The notes under the pieces are model-generated. The model saw only the letters and a program-made list of their open reading frames with translations. It was not told the DNA's origin and made no database searches. Shown here piece after piece: positions 1 through 7,522 of a stretch of DNA of 64,000 nucleotides (within the stretch, counting starts at the first letter, position 1; every line of letters starts with the position of its first letter). A program made the translations under genes and the position numbers. The stretch is from DATKDP01 sp035546335 (lineage in GTDB: Bacteria > Acidobacteriota > Thermoanaerobaculia > Gp7-AA8): contig DATKDP010000129.1 in NCBI GenBank assembly GCA_035546335.1, positions 62,001 through 126,000 on the forward strand, in the 5' to 3' direction.

Positions 1-909
1 AGCCAGGAGCGACTTCAGAAGATCATCGCGCGCGCGGGGATGGCGTCGCGGCGCGAGGCCGAGGAAATGATTCGCGCCGGACGTGTGACCGTCAACGGCC
101 GTGTGGTCACGCAGCTCGGCACGCGCGCCGATCCCGACGCTGATCACGTGAAGGTGGATGGGAAGCTGATCACCAGACGCGAGACGCATCGTTACATCCT
201 TCTCAACAAACCGAAGGAAGTGATGACGACGGTGGTCGATCCTCAGGGGCGTCGCACGGTCGTCGATCTGGTCCGCGGAGTCAAGGAGCGAATCTTTCCG
301 GTCGGACGTCTCGATTACCACTCGGAAGGATTGATTCTGCTGACCAACGACGGCGAGCTGGCTTACAGGGTCGCGCATCCTTCCAGCGGATCGGTGAAGT
401 CGTATCAGGTGAAGGTTCGAGGCGTCCCCGAGGAGCGCCTTCTCGACAAGCTCCGGCGCGGAATCACCATCGACGGCCGCCGCACGATGCCCTGCGAGAT
501 CGAACGTCTTCGAACGACGGGGCGATCCGATGACGAAGGCAACAGCTGGTTCGACGTGAAGCTCCGCGAGGGGCGGACGAACCAGATTCGAAAGATGTTC
601 AAGGCGGTGGGTCATCCGGTGGCAAAGCTCAAACGGGTGGCGATCGGGCCGATCTCCGACGCGAAACTGGTGGCGGGGCAGTGGCGCGAGCTCACGCCGC
701 ACGAAGTACGGCTGCTCATCAGCGGCCGGGAAGCCGCGCCGGTCCGTCCGCGCGCGAAGCGATCGACCTCGAGAAGCAAGCTGCCGGCTGCCAAAAAGAA
801 ACGGGTGACGAAGGCGACGACGAAAAAGCGGGTATCGAAGCCGGCGGCGAAGAAGGGGGCTGTGCGAGGGCGCAAATCGGGGAGCAGGCGGGCATCCGGG
901 AGAGTCTGA
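1..909 (+). CDS. rluB: RluB/RsuA-family pseudouridine synthase (5' partial)
   Basis: Isomerises a specific uridine in rRNA to pseudouridine. The frame is already open at base 1 and reads SQERLQKIIARAGMASRRE, the S4 RNA-binding start typical of RluB, so the true start lies just upstream of the window. The S4 domain is followed by the catalytic domain with GRLDYHSEGLILLTNDG, which holds the catalytic Asp, and later REGRTNQIRKM. After about residue 240 comes a Lys/Arg/Ala-rich, histone-H1-like tail, probably disordered and RNA-binding. The stop overlaps the cmk ATG by one base (TGATG), so translation is probably coupled. Family is clear; RluB rather than another RsuA-type paralogue is inferred. 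Confidence 0.9.
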   Translation, partial: SQERLQKIIARAGMASRREAEEMIRAGRVTVNGRVVTQLGTRADPDADHVKVDGKLITRRETHRYILLNKPKEVMTTVVDPQGRRTVVDLVRGVKERIFPVGRLDYHSEGLILLTNDGELAYRVAHPSSGSVKSYQVKVRGVPEERLLDKLRRGITIDGRRTMPCEIERLRTTGRSDDEGNSWFDVKLREGRTNQIRKMFKAVGHPVAKLKRVAIGPISDAKLVAGQWRELTPHEVRLLISGREAAPVRPRAKRSTSRSKLPAAKKKRVTKATTKKRVSKPAAKKGAVRGRKSGSRRASGRV

Positions 910-1610
910 TGGCGGTGATCGTCGCCATCGATGGCCCGTCGGGTGTGGGGAAATCGACGGCGAGCAGACGCGTCGCCGAGGTTCTGAGGCTGCCGCACAT
1001 CGATACGGGAGCGATGTATCGCGCAATCGCCCTGCGTGCCTTGCGCGAGGATGTCGATCTCGCCGACGCTCCCCGGCTCGAGAAGCTCGCCGCTGGTTCA
1101 CACATCGAGCTCCGCAAGGCCGGCGGCCGCCCGCGGGTGCTCCTCGATGGAGAAGACGTCACCGAAGCGATTCGCGCGCCGCGCGTCAGCATGGCGGCGA
1201 GCGCGGTGTCGGCGGTTCCCGAAGTCCGCCGAGTCCTGGTTCGCCTCCAGCAGGAGATGGGTCATCGTGAGGGGGGAGTCCTGGAGGGGAGGGACATCGG
1301 GACGAAGGTGTTTCCCGAGACGCCTCACAAGTTCTTTCTCACGGCGCGCCCCGAGATTCGGGCGGGGCGGCGTCATCGGGAGCTGGAAGCGGGCGGTGTG
1401 GGTGAAGATCCCGGCCGCGTCATGGCGGAGATGCTTCGAAGGGACGAACAGGATTCGACGAGGAGCGATTCTCCGCTGCGGTACGACGAGAGCTACGTTC
1501 TGATCGACACCTCGGACCTGACCATCGACGAGGTGGTCGAGCGAATCGTTACCGAGGTGGTGAGCCGGGTCTCGCCACGGGACCTTGACTCCCCGAGACC
1601 GCGTCGATAA
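909..1610 (+). CDS. cmk: Cytidylate kinase
   Basis: Phosphorylates CMP and dCMP with ATP in pyrimidine nucleotide synthesis; cytoplasmic. The 233-residue protein starts MAVIVAIDGPSGVGKST (P-loop), then has DTGAMYRAIALRAL for nucleotide binding and GRDIGTKVFP, with the lid and RR-D-RSDSPL signature near the C-terminus. Length and motif order are normal for the family. The ATG at 909 is chosen because it overlaps the upstream stop and begins the conserved N-terminus; the frame is open further upstream but that part reads through the neighbouring gene. cmk next to rpsA is a common bacterial arrangement. Confidence 0.95.
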   Translation: MAVIVAIDGPSGVGKSTASRRVAEVLRLPHIDTGAMYRAIALRALREDVDLADAPRLEKLAAGSHIELRKAGGRPRVLLDGEDVTEAIRAPRVSMAASAVSAVPEVRRVLVRLQQEMGHREGGVLEGRDIGTKVFPETPHKFFLTARPEIRAGRRHRELEAGGVGEDPGRVMAEMLRRDEQDSTRSDSPLRYDESYVLIDTSDLTIDEVVERIVTEVVSRVSPRDLDSPRPRR

Positions 1611-1621
1611 ACTCCCCTTTC

Positions 1622-1650
1622 TACGGCGTATCAATTTACGGCGTATCAAT
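1622..1650 (+). repeat. Two-copy direct repeat in the rpsA leader
   Basis: The 14-base unit TACGGCGTATCAAT occurs at 1622-1635 and again at 1637-1650, one base apart, in the 136-base gap between cmk and rpsA. The gap is AT-rich compared with its surroundings and the repeats contain TATCAAT. They could be a promoter region or a binding site controlling the ribosomal protein gene, but no consensus -35/-10 pair can be assigned with confidence. Confidence 0.6.
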
Positions 1651-1746
1651 AATTTAGCACCGGTTTGTTCCCGCTTGCGCACAGGCGAGCGCGGGACCAA
1701 TGAAGGTCTCCAAGCGAGACAAATACTCGAGGAGGTGCCCCGTTAC

Positions 1747-3519
1747 ATGCCGTCGAATGATGATCCCAAGAAACAGGAAAAGCCACGCCGCGATACTTCC
1801 AATGAGTTGGAAGGCTACGGCATGGAGGATCTGCTCCGCATTTACGACGAGAAGATGGCGGAGCTATCCGAAGGGGACATCGTCCGCGGCCGTATTCTGC
1901 AGATCACGCCGAACGAAGTGATCGTCGACATCGGATACAAGTCGGAAGGCCTTCTGGCGCCCGAGGAGCTTCGAACATCGTCGGGCGAGATCGACGCAAA
2001 GCCGGGCGACGAGATCGAGGTCTTCATCGAGCGTCTCGAGGATACCTCCGGTCATGTGGTGCTCTCGCGCGAAAAAGCGACGCGCATGCTCATCTGGGAC
2101 AAGATCGAAGAGGCCTTCCGCAACGAGGCTCCCGTGACCGGAAGGGTGATCGATCGCGTCAAGGGAGGCCTCGCCGTCGACATCGGCGTGAAGGCATTTC
2201 TCCCGGGCTCGCTGGTCGACGTCAAGCCCGTCAAGAATCTCGACGTGATGAAGGGAAGGACGTTCGATTTCAAGATCATCTCCTTCGACAAGCGTCGTAA
2301 CAACGTCGTTCTCTCCCGCCGGGCGATCGTCGAGGTCGAGCAGGAAGCACGGAAGAAAGAGACCTTTCGGGAGCTCGAGGAAGGGAAGATGGTTCACGGA
2401 ACCGTCAAGAACATCACCGACTATGGAGTCTTCGTCGATCTCGGCGGAGTCGACGGGCTGCTTCACATCACCGATATTTCGTGGGGTCGGGTGAATCACC
2501 CTTCGGAATTCTTCAATGTCGCCGACGAGATCGAAGTGATCGTACTGAAGTTCGATCCAGAGCAGGGACGGGTGTCTCTCGGATACAAGCAGAAGACCCC
2601 CGATCCCTGGTTCGATGTCGTGCAGCGGTATCCGATCGACAGTCGTGTGCGCGGCCGGGTCGTGTCGCTCACCGACTATGGCGCGTTCGTCGAGCTGGAA
2701 GAGGGCGTCGAAGGTCTGATTCACGTATCCGAAATGTCGTGGACGCGGAAGGTGCGAAACCCCTCGAAGCTTCTCTCGATCGGCACCGAGATCGAGGCGG
2801 TCGTGACCAACGTCGATGTGGGCAACCGGCGAATCTCGCTTTCGCTCAAGGCGCTCGAGCAGAATCCCTGGGATACCATCGAACAGCGCTATCCCGTCGG
2901 CAGTGTCGTCTCCGGCAAAGTCAGGAACCTGACCGATTTCGGCGCATTCGTCGAAGTCGAGGAGGGAATCGACGGGCTGATCCACATTTCCGACATGGCC
3001 TGGAACCGTCGCCTCAAACATCCGAGCGAAGTCCTGAAGAAGGGCGACACGGTCACGGCGCGTGTCACGAACGTCGACGGCGACAACCAGAGGCTGTCGC
3101 TGTCGATCAAGGAGTTTCTTCCCAACGAATGGGACAGCTACGCGAAGGCCCACGAGATTGGCGAAGAAGTCGTCGGCGTCGTGGCAAAGATCACCGACTT
3201 CGGTCTCTTCATCACCCTCGCTGACGGCGTCGAGGGTCTGGCCCATGTGTCGGAGATCGACCGCGACGGGCGGACCAAGCTCGACAAACTGTTCCAGCCG
3301 GGCGAACCGGTCCGCGTTCGAATCATCAAGCTCGACTGGACCGACAAGAAGATCGGACTTTCGCTGCGAGATGTGACGCCGCTGACGGACGAGGAGAAGG
3401 CGGCACGGACAGCCGAGCCGCAGCCGCCAGCCGCCAGTGCATCCGGCGATGAAGGCAGCGACGAGGCTGGAGAGGTCGAGAAACAGGACGAAACTCCAGC
3501 GGAGGCCGAACCGTCGTGA
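1747..3519 (+). CDS. rpsA: 30S ribosomal protein S1
   Basis: Binds mRNA on the 30S subunit and assists initiation on structured leaders. The 590-residue protein has six S1 OB-fold repeats. Repeats 1-2 are divergent (GDIVRGRILQITPNEVIVDIG; APVTGRVIDRVKGGLAVDIG). Repeats 3-6 each carry the T-D-Y/F-G-x-F signature followed by H-[IV]-[ST]-[ED]. The tail is acidic and Pro/Ala-rich. The ATG at 1747 is chosen because a strong AGGAGGT lies at 1730-1736, ten bases upstream; the frame is open earlier but without a comparable site. The stop overlaps the GTG of sppA by four bases. Confidence 0.96.
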   Translation: MPSNDDPKKQEKPRRDTSNELEGYGMEDLLRIYDEKMAELSEGDIVRGRILQITPNEVIVDIGYKSEGLLAPEELRTSSGEIDAKPGDEIEVFIERLEDTSGHVVLSREKATRMLIWDKIEEAFRNEAPVTGRVIDRVKGGLAVDIGVKAFLPGSLVDVKPVKNLDVMKGRTFDFKIISFDKRRNNVVLSRRAIVEVEQEARKKETFRELEEGKMVHGTVKNITDYGVFVDLGGVDGLLHITDISWGRVNHPSEFFNVADEIEVIVLKFDPEQGRVSLGYKQKTPDPWFDVVQRYPIDSRVRGRVVSLTDYGAFVELEEGVEGLIHVSEMSWTRKVRNPSKLLSIGTEIEAVVTNVDVGNRRISLSLKALEQNPWDTIEQRYPVGSVVSGKVRNLTDFGAFVEVEEGIDGLIHISDMAWNRRLKHPSEVLKKGDTVTARVTNVDGDNQRLSLSIKEFLPNEWDSYAKAHEIGEEVVGVVAKITDFGLFITLADGVEGLAHVSEIDRDGRTKLDKLFQPGEPVRVRIIKLDWTDKKIGLSLRDVTPLTDEEKAARTAEPQPPAASASGDEGSDEAGEVEKQDETPAEAEPS

Positions 3520-4508
3520 CCGAACAGATCATTCACGAAGAACCACGTCCCGCATCCGATCCGCCGATCGCCGGGAGCGCAACGCCTGCGATTCCAGCGC
3601 CCTCTTCATCGCGCCGGCAACACCTGTTCTGGGGCGCGGTGAGCGGATGTCTCGTTCTCTTCGTTCTTCTTTCTGTTCTGGGAGCGGTCCTGGCGGTTTC
3701 GAGCGGACGATCGACTGACATGCTCGCCTGGCCGAGCGATCGGGTGGCCGTGATTCCCATCGAAGGGGAGATTTTCGACGCCCGCGAGACGATCGAGCAG
3801 CTGCATCGGTTCGCCGATACCAGTTCGGTCAAAGCGCTCGTCATTCGCATCAACAGCCCGGGCGGAGCGATCGTACCGTCTCAGGAGATCTTCGAGGAGA
3901 TCAGAAAGATCCGAGCGGAGACGGGCAAGCCGATTGTGGCCTCGCTCGACAGCCTCGCGGCCTCCGGTGGCTATTACATCGCGGTCGGTTGTGACACGAT
4001 CGTCGCGAATCCAGGCTCGCTCACGGGCTCCATCGGCGTCATCGCACAGTGGTTCAACCTCGAACATCTCGTGAAGTGGGCCAAGCTCGACCCGGTGACC
4101 ATCACCAGCGGCGATTTGAAAGATGCCGGCTCGCCATTCCGCCAGCTCTCGAACGAGGAGCGGGAGTACCTGCAGAACATCGTTTCGCAGCTCCATCGGC
4201 AGTTCGTTCGCGCCGTGATCGAGGGACGTGAAGGAAAGCTGACCGAAGCTCAGGTGCTTGCGCTGGCTGACGGGAGGGTGTTCACGGGGGAAGAAGCGAA
4301 GCAGCTCAATCTCGTCGACGAGCTCGGGAATCTGCACGACGCGGCGGCGCTTGCGGCATCGATGGCGGGCATCCGGGGAACGCCGCGGCTGGTCTACCCC
4401 AGAAGGGCGAAGCCGAGTCTGCTCGATCTGATCTCGGGCTCGTCGGACGCCGAAACGATGCTTCGGAAGATTCTCGCTGCGAGAACGCAATTTCTCTACA
4501 GGTGGTAG
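3516..4508 (+). CDS. sppA: Signal peptide peptidase SppA, short form
   Basis: Membrane serine protease of the S49 family that degrades cleaved signal peptides. At 330 residues it is the short single-domain form rather than the tandem E. coli type. After a Pro/Ser-rich cytoplasmic N-terminus there is one membrane helix near residues 29-55. The nucleophile is Ser150 in DSLAASGGYY and the general base is Lys202 in SGDLKDAGSPFR, the usual Ser/Lys dyad. The GTG start at 3516 overlaps the rpsA stop by four bases (GTGA), implying coupled translation. Confidence 0.92.
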   Translation: MTEQIIHEEPRPASDPPIAGSATPAIPAPSSSRRQHLFWGAVSGCLVLFVLLSVLGAVLAVSSGRSTDMLAWPSDRVAVIPIEGEIFDARETIEQLHRFADTSSVKALVIRINSPGGAIVPSQEIFEEIRKIRAETGKPIVASLDSLAASGGYYIAVGCDTIVANPGSLTGSIGVIAQWFNLEHLVKWAKLDPVTITSGDLKDAGSPFRQLSNEEREYLQNIVSQLHRQFVRAVIEGREGKLTEAQVLALADGRVFTGEEAKQLNLVDELGNLHDAAALAASMAGIRGTPRLVYPRRAKPSLLDLISGSSDAETMLRKILAARTQFLYRW

Positions 4509-4512
4509 CGAC

Positions 4513-4911
4513 ATGGATCAGAAAGAGACTAGCTTGAATCGCCTCGCGGACGACGAATTGGACTCTTCGGGTAAGCCGGGAGTGATGACGAAGGCCGAGC
4601 TCGTCGACGAGGTCGCCCGCTCCGTCCAGGTGACCAAGAAACAGGCGGAGACGATCGTCAACATCGTCTTCGACTCGATCGTTCAGTCGCTGCGTGCGGG
4701 GGAGAAGATCGAGCTGAGAGGGTTCGGCAGCTTCCGGCTCAGAAGCAGAAAATCGCGAACGGGAAGGAATCCGAAAACCGGCGAGAAAGTCGACGTGCCT
4801 TCGAAGAAGATTCCTTACTTCAAGCCCGGCAAGGAGCTCAAGGAACTGATCAACCAATCGGTGACGGAGCATGAGGAGCGTGAGTCCGACAAGGAGGAGC
4901 CGGCGCAATAG
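4513..4911 (+). CDS. IHF/HU-family DNA-bending protein
   Basis: Nucleoid-associated protein that bends DNA as a dimer. The core MTKAELVDEVARSVQVTKKQ through ELRGFGSFRLRSRKSRTGRNP and YFKPGKELKELI matches the HU/IHF fold, including the beta-arm RxGRNPKTGE with its intercalating Pro. This copy has an unusual extension of 24 residues before the usual start and a Glu-rich tail of about 15. The ATG at 4513 is preferred because AGGTGG lies eight bases upstream. The alternative ATG at 4585, where most homologues begin, has only a poorly spaced GGGAG. It may correspond to IhfA/IhfB; the subtype is not assignable by eye. Confidence 0.9.
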   Translation: MDQKETSLNRLADDELDSSGKPGVMTKAELVDEVARSVQVTKKQAETIVNIVFDSIVQSLRAGEKIELRGFGSFRLRSRKSRTGRNPKTGEKVDVPSKKIPYFKPGKELKELINQSVTEHEERESDKEEPAQ

Positions 4912-4914
4912 GCC

Positions 4915-5430
4915 GTGGCCGGTGTGCAGATACTCTTCACTCCCTGGAGGTATGAGTACTTGAGCTCTCCCAGGCAGGAGCAGGAGTGCATCTTCTGCTC
5001 CGCGGCGAGGGCCGCCGATCCCGCATCGACGCTGACGTTGTTTCGAAGCGATCGAGCCATCGTGATGCTGAACCGTTATCCCTACACGAACGGTCATCTG
5101 ATGATCGCGCCCATCGAGCATGCAGCACGGTTGTTCGACAGCGAGCCCGCCGTGCTGCTGGCTCTGGTGCGTCTCGCCGCGGAGTCACAGCGAATCCTTT
5201 CGGACACCTACGAACCGGACGGCTTCAACATCGGAATGAACTTCGGGAAAGCGGCAGGCGCAGGCTTCGAAGATCATTATCATGTCCATGTCGTTCCGCG
5301 ATGGGGAGGTGACGCGAATTTCATGAGCGTCACCGCCGGAGTTCGGATGGTTCCGGAGACACTCGATTCGACCTATCGGCGCCTTCGCCCGCTGTTCGAG
5401 ACTCTGCGTGGAGATCTCGCCGGTGCGTAG
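4915..5430 (+). CDS. HIT-family nucleotide hydrolase/phosphorylase
   Basis: Histidine-triad protein acting on nucleotide phosphates such as Ap4A or AMP conjugates; cytoplasmic. The triad H121-Y-H123-V-H125-VVPRW is intact near residue 121, and ECIFCSAA near residue 23 is the paired-Cys N-terminal motif seen in the Ap4A-phosphorylase-like branch. At 171 residues it is normal length for that group. It starts at GTG 4915, four bases after the preceding stop, and ends eight bases inside the next gene, so it is translated as part of the long operon. Confidence 0.88.
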   Translation: MAGVQILFTPWRYEYLSSPRQEQECIFCSAARAADPASTLTLFRSDRAIVMLNRYPYTNGHLMIAPIEHAARLFDSEPAVLLALVRLAAESQRILSDTYEPDGFNIGMNFGKAAGAGFEDHYHVHVVPRWGGDANFMSVTAGVRMVPETLDSTYRRLRPLFETLRGDLAGA

Positions 5431-5788
5431 GAAGGCGATCACCGCGATGATTCTGGCGCTCGTGATTCCCGGCGCCGGGCACCTCTATCTCGGACGGAAG
5501 AGCCGCGCGGTCGTCTTCTTCTGCGTGGTGATCTTCATGTTCGCCATGGGGCTCTGGCTCGACGGCAAGCTCTACGTCCCGCAGCGAGGCCAGCCGCTCA
5601 CGATCCTGGCGACGCTCGCTTCGATGGGAATCGGGATTCCCTACCTCCTCGCGCGAATCGCCGGGCCGTTCGGCGATCCCTTTTCCTTCACCTACGAATA
5701 CGGGACCGCCTTCGCTCTGACTGCAGGCCTGATGAATCTGCTGCTCGTCCTCGATTCGTTCGACATCGCGGAGAATCGGAAGGAATGA
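5423..5788 (+). CDS. Small multi-pass membrane protein of unknown function
   Basis: I do not recognise a characterised function. The roughly 121-residue protein has about four hydrophobic segments. It begins RRKAITAMILALVIPGAGHLYLGRKSRA, the P-G-x-G-x-x-Y-x-G pattern found in TM2-like and DUF6677-like small membrane proteins. The GTG at 5423 is chosen because GGAG sits about nine bases upstream; the GTG at 5408 is an in-frame alternative. It overlaps the HIT gene and is followed directly by a second small membrane protein, in a run that leads into lipid A biosynthesis. Confidence 0.7.
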   Translation: MRRKAITAMILALVIPGAGHLYLGRKSRAVVFFCVVIFMFAMGLWLDGKLYVPQRGQPLTILATLASMGIGIPYLLARIAGPFGDPFSFTYEYGTAFALTAGLMNLLLVLDSFDIAENRKE

Positions 5789-5970
5789 TGTTTCTGCGCA
5801 GCCACGTCTTGCTCATGTTCGTCTACGCGGTCGCCGCCGGCGTCTTTTTCTCGTTTCTCTGGAAGCGCGGAAGACGGGAGCGTTTGCGCTTTTTTCTGAT
5901 CGTTTTCAGCTCGTTGTTCTTCGGCGGGATCGCCGTCGCATGGCTCATGTATCCCTTTCCGCTACGGTGA
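5785..5970 (+). CDS. Small two-helix membrane protein, 61 residues
   Basis: Unknown function. Two predicted membrane helices (about residues 6-25 and 36-56) are joined by a basic loop WKRGRRERLR, placing the loop in the cytoplasm. The ATG at 5785 overlaps the preceding stop by four bases (ATGA), and its own stop overlaps the GTG of the VanZ-like gene by four bases. This precise coupling on both sides argues that it is a real gene despite its size. Confidence 0.65.
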   Translation: MMFLRSHVLLMFVYAVAAGVFFSFLWKRGRRERLRFFLIVFSSLFFGGIAVAWLMYPFPLR

Positions 5971-6389
5971 CCGGGCGCGATCTGATTCGCCCGTTTCGTG
6001 CTCGTTACGGCGACTCACGGCTGGAGCTGATCGTCCGGCTCCTCCCCTCGACGGCCTATATGGTGGCGATTCATCTCGCGTCCTCGATTCACGGTGGAGA
6101 CCTTCCTCCGATCGCTGTCGACGATCGGCTCGCACACTTCGTGATCTATTTCGGTCTCGCCATCACATTGATGTTCTCGGCAGCGGCCTTTGCACGCGAG
6201 CAGACGAGCCCGCGTCACTACGCCGGCGCCGGAGCGATCGCTGTGACGTACGGAGCCGTCGACGAGCTCCACCAGCGGTTCGTTCCGGGACGCACCCCCC
6301 AACTGTCGGATCTGGCATTCGACGCACTCGGAGCGGCGTGTGCCCTCGTGTTGCTGTACATCCTCGTAGAAGGAAGCAGGAATCGATGA
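5967..6389 (+). CDS. VanZ-like membrane protein
   Basis: VanZ-family integral membrane protein, about 140 residues with four membrane segments. The family signatures are visible: DRLAHFVIYFGLA, then YGAVDELHQRFVPGRTPQLSDLAFDALGA. Some VanZ proteins lower susceptibility to teicoplanin and related lipopeptides, but the general role is unknown and no resistance role is implied here. The GTG at 5967 is preferred over the ATG at 5940 because it gives the four-base GTGA overlap seen throughout this operon. Its stop overlaps the ATG of lpxB. Confidence 0.85.
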   Translation: MTGRDLIRPFRARYGDSRLELIVRLLPSTAYMVAIHLASSIHGGDLPPIAVDDRLAHFVIYFGLAITLMFSAAAFAREQTSPRHYAGAGAIAVTYGAVDELHQRFVPGRTPQLSDLAFDALGAACALVLLYILVEGSRNR

Positions 6390-7522
6390 GACTCTGCATC
6401 GTGGCGGGGGAAGCCTCCGGAGATCTCCATGCCTCGGCCGTCGTTCACGAGCTCAGGAAGCTCGATCCCGACATCGAGATGTTCGGCTTCGGCGGTGATC
6501 TGCTGGCGGCTGAAGGGATGACGATTCTTCACCACGTTTCGGAGCTCGGCATCGTCGGGCTCTTCAATGTACTGAGGCATCTTTCGATGTTCCGGCGCGT
6601 CTTCGATCAACTCCTCTCCGAGATCGCACGGCAGCGTCCGGACGCGGTTCTGCTCGTCGATTATCCCGATTTCAATCTGCGTGTCGCACGGCGGTGTAGA
6701 GGCTTGGGTATTCCTGTCATCTATTACATCTCGCCGCAGGTGTGGGCATGGCGGAAGGGACGAGTCGCACAGATCGCACGTTTCGTCGATCATATGATCG
6801 TGATCTTCCCCTTCGAAGAAGAGCTCTATCGCCGTCACGGGGTCCCCGTGACTTATGTGGGACATCCACTGGTCGAGCAGCTGGCGCCGATCGCGGCCGC
6901 CGCCTTCGACATTCCCGATTCGGTAGTGCACCTCGCCCTCCTTCCCGGAAGCAGACGGTCGGAGGTCGACGAGCTGCTACCCCGCATGCTCGATGCCGTC
7001 GCCATTCTCTCGCGGGAGCTTCTCGTTCGCCCGTTCATCGTGAGGGCTCCAACCATCCAGGCAGAGCAGATAGAGCAGATCGTCCGGCAAAAAGGGGTCT
7101 CGGTGCCGGTGATCCACGAGCGTCAGCGCGAAGAGCTCGCCATGGCGGATCTCGCCCTTTCGTCATCGGGAACGGCGACCCTGGAGTCCGCCCTTCTCGG
7201 TGTCCCCGTGATCGTCATGTACCGGCTGACGACGGCCACCTACCTCGCGGCCCGTTGGCTCGTTCGGCTGCCACATTTCAGTCTGGTGAACATCGTCGCC
7301 GGAAAGCGCGTTGTCCCGGAGCTTCTTCAGGGACAGGTGACTGGAAAACGGATTGCCGGCGAAGTGCGCAATCTACTCGATCCGGAGCGCTACGCGCAGG
7401 TTCGCGGCGAGCTCGATGAGGTGCGGAGGAAACTGGGGGAGACGGGAGCCAGCAGGCGGGCCGCCGAGAAAATCTATAAACTCGTGACGGGATCGCATCG
7501 GGCGGTCGTGAACGAACGATGA
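6386..7522 (+). CDS. lpxB: Lipid-A-disaccharide synthase
   Basis: Condenses UDP-2,3-diacylglucosamine with lipid X to form the lipid A disaccharide; peripheral inner-membrane GT19 glycosyltransferase. The 378-residue protein begins MRLCIVAGEASGDLHA, the hallmark N-terminus, and contains ISPQVWAWRKGR, YVGHPL, LLPGSRRSEV and LSSSGTATLESALLGVPVIVMYR, all conserved in LpxB. The ATG overlaps the VanZ stop (ATGA), and the stop overlaps the next gene by four bases. Its presence, together with the following exporter, establishes a lipid A-containing outer membrane. Confidence 0.95.
   Translation: MRLCIVAGEASGDLHASAVVHELRKLDPDIEMFGFGGDLLAAEGMTILHHVSELGIVGLFNVLRHLSMFRRVFDQLLSEIARQRPDAVLLVDYPDFNLRVARRCRGLGIPVIYYISPQVWAWRKGRVAQIARFVDHMIVIFPFEEELYRRHGVPVTYVGHPLVEQLAPIAAAAFDIPDSVVHLALLPGSRRSEVDELLPRMLDAVAILSRELLVRPFIVRAPTIQAEQIEQIVRQKGVSVPVIHERQREELAMADLALSSSGTATLESALLGVPVIVMYRLTTATYLAARWLVRLPHFSLVNIVAGKRVVPELLQGQVTGKRIAGEVRNLLDPERYAQVRGELDEVRRKLGETGASRRAAEKIYKLVTGSHRAVVNER

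Noticed and set aside
1864..3246. Long open frame of 460 codons antisense to rpsA
   Set aside because: It mirrors the codon bias of rpsA, has no recognisable domain, and six S1 repeats on the plus strand are certain.
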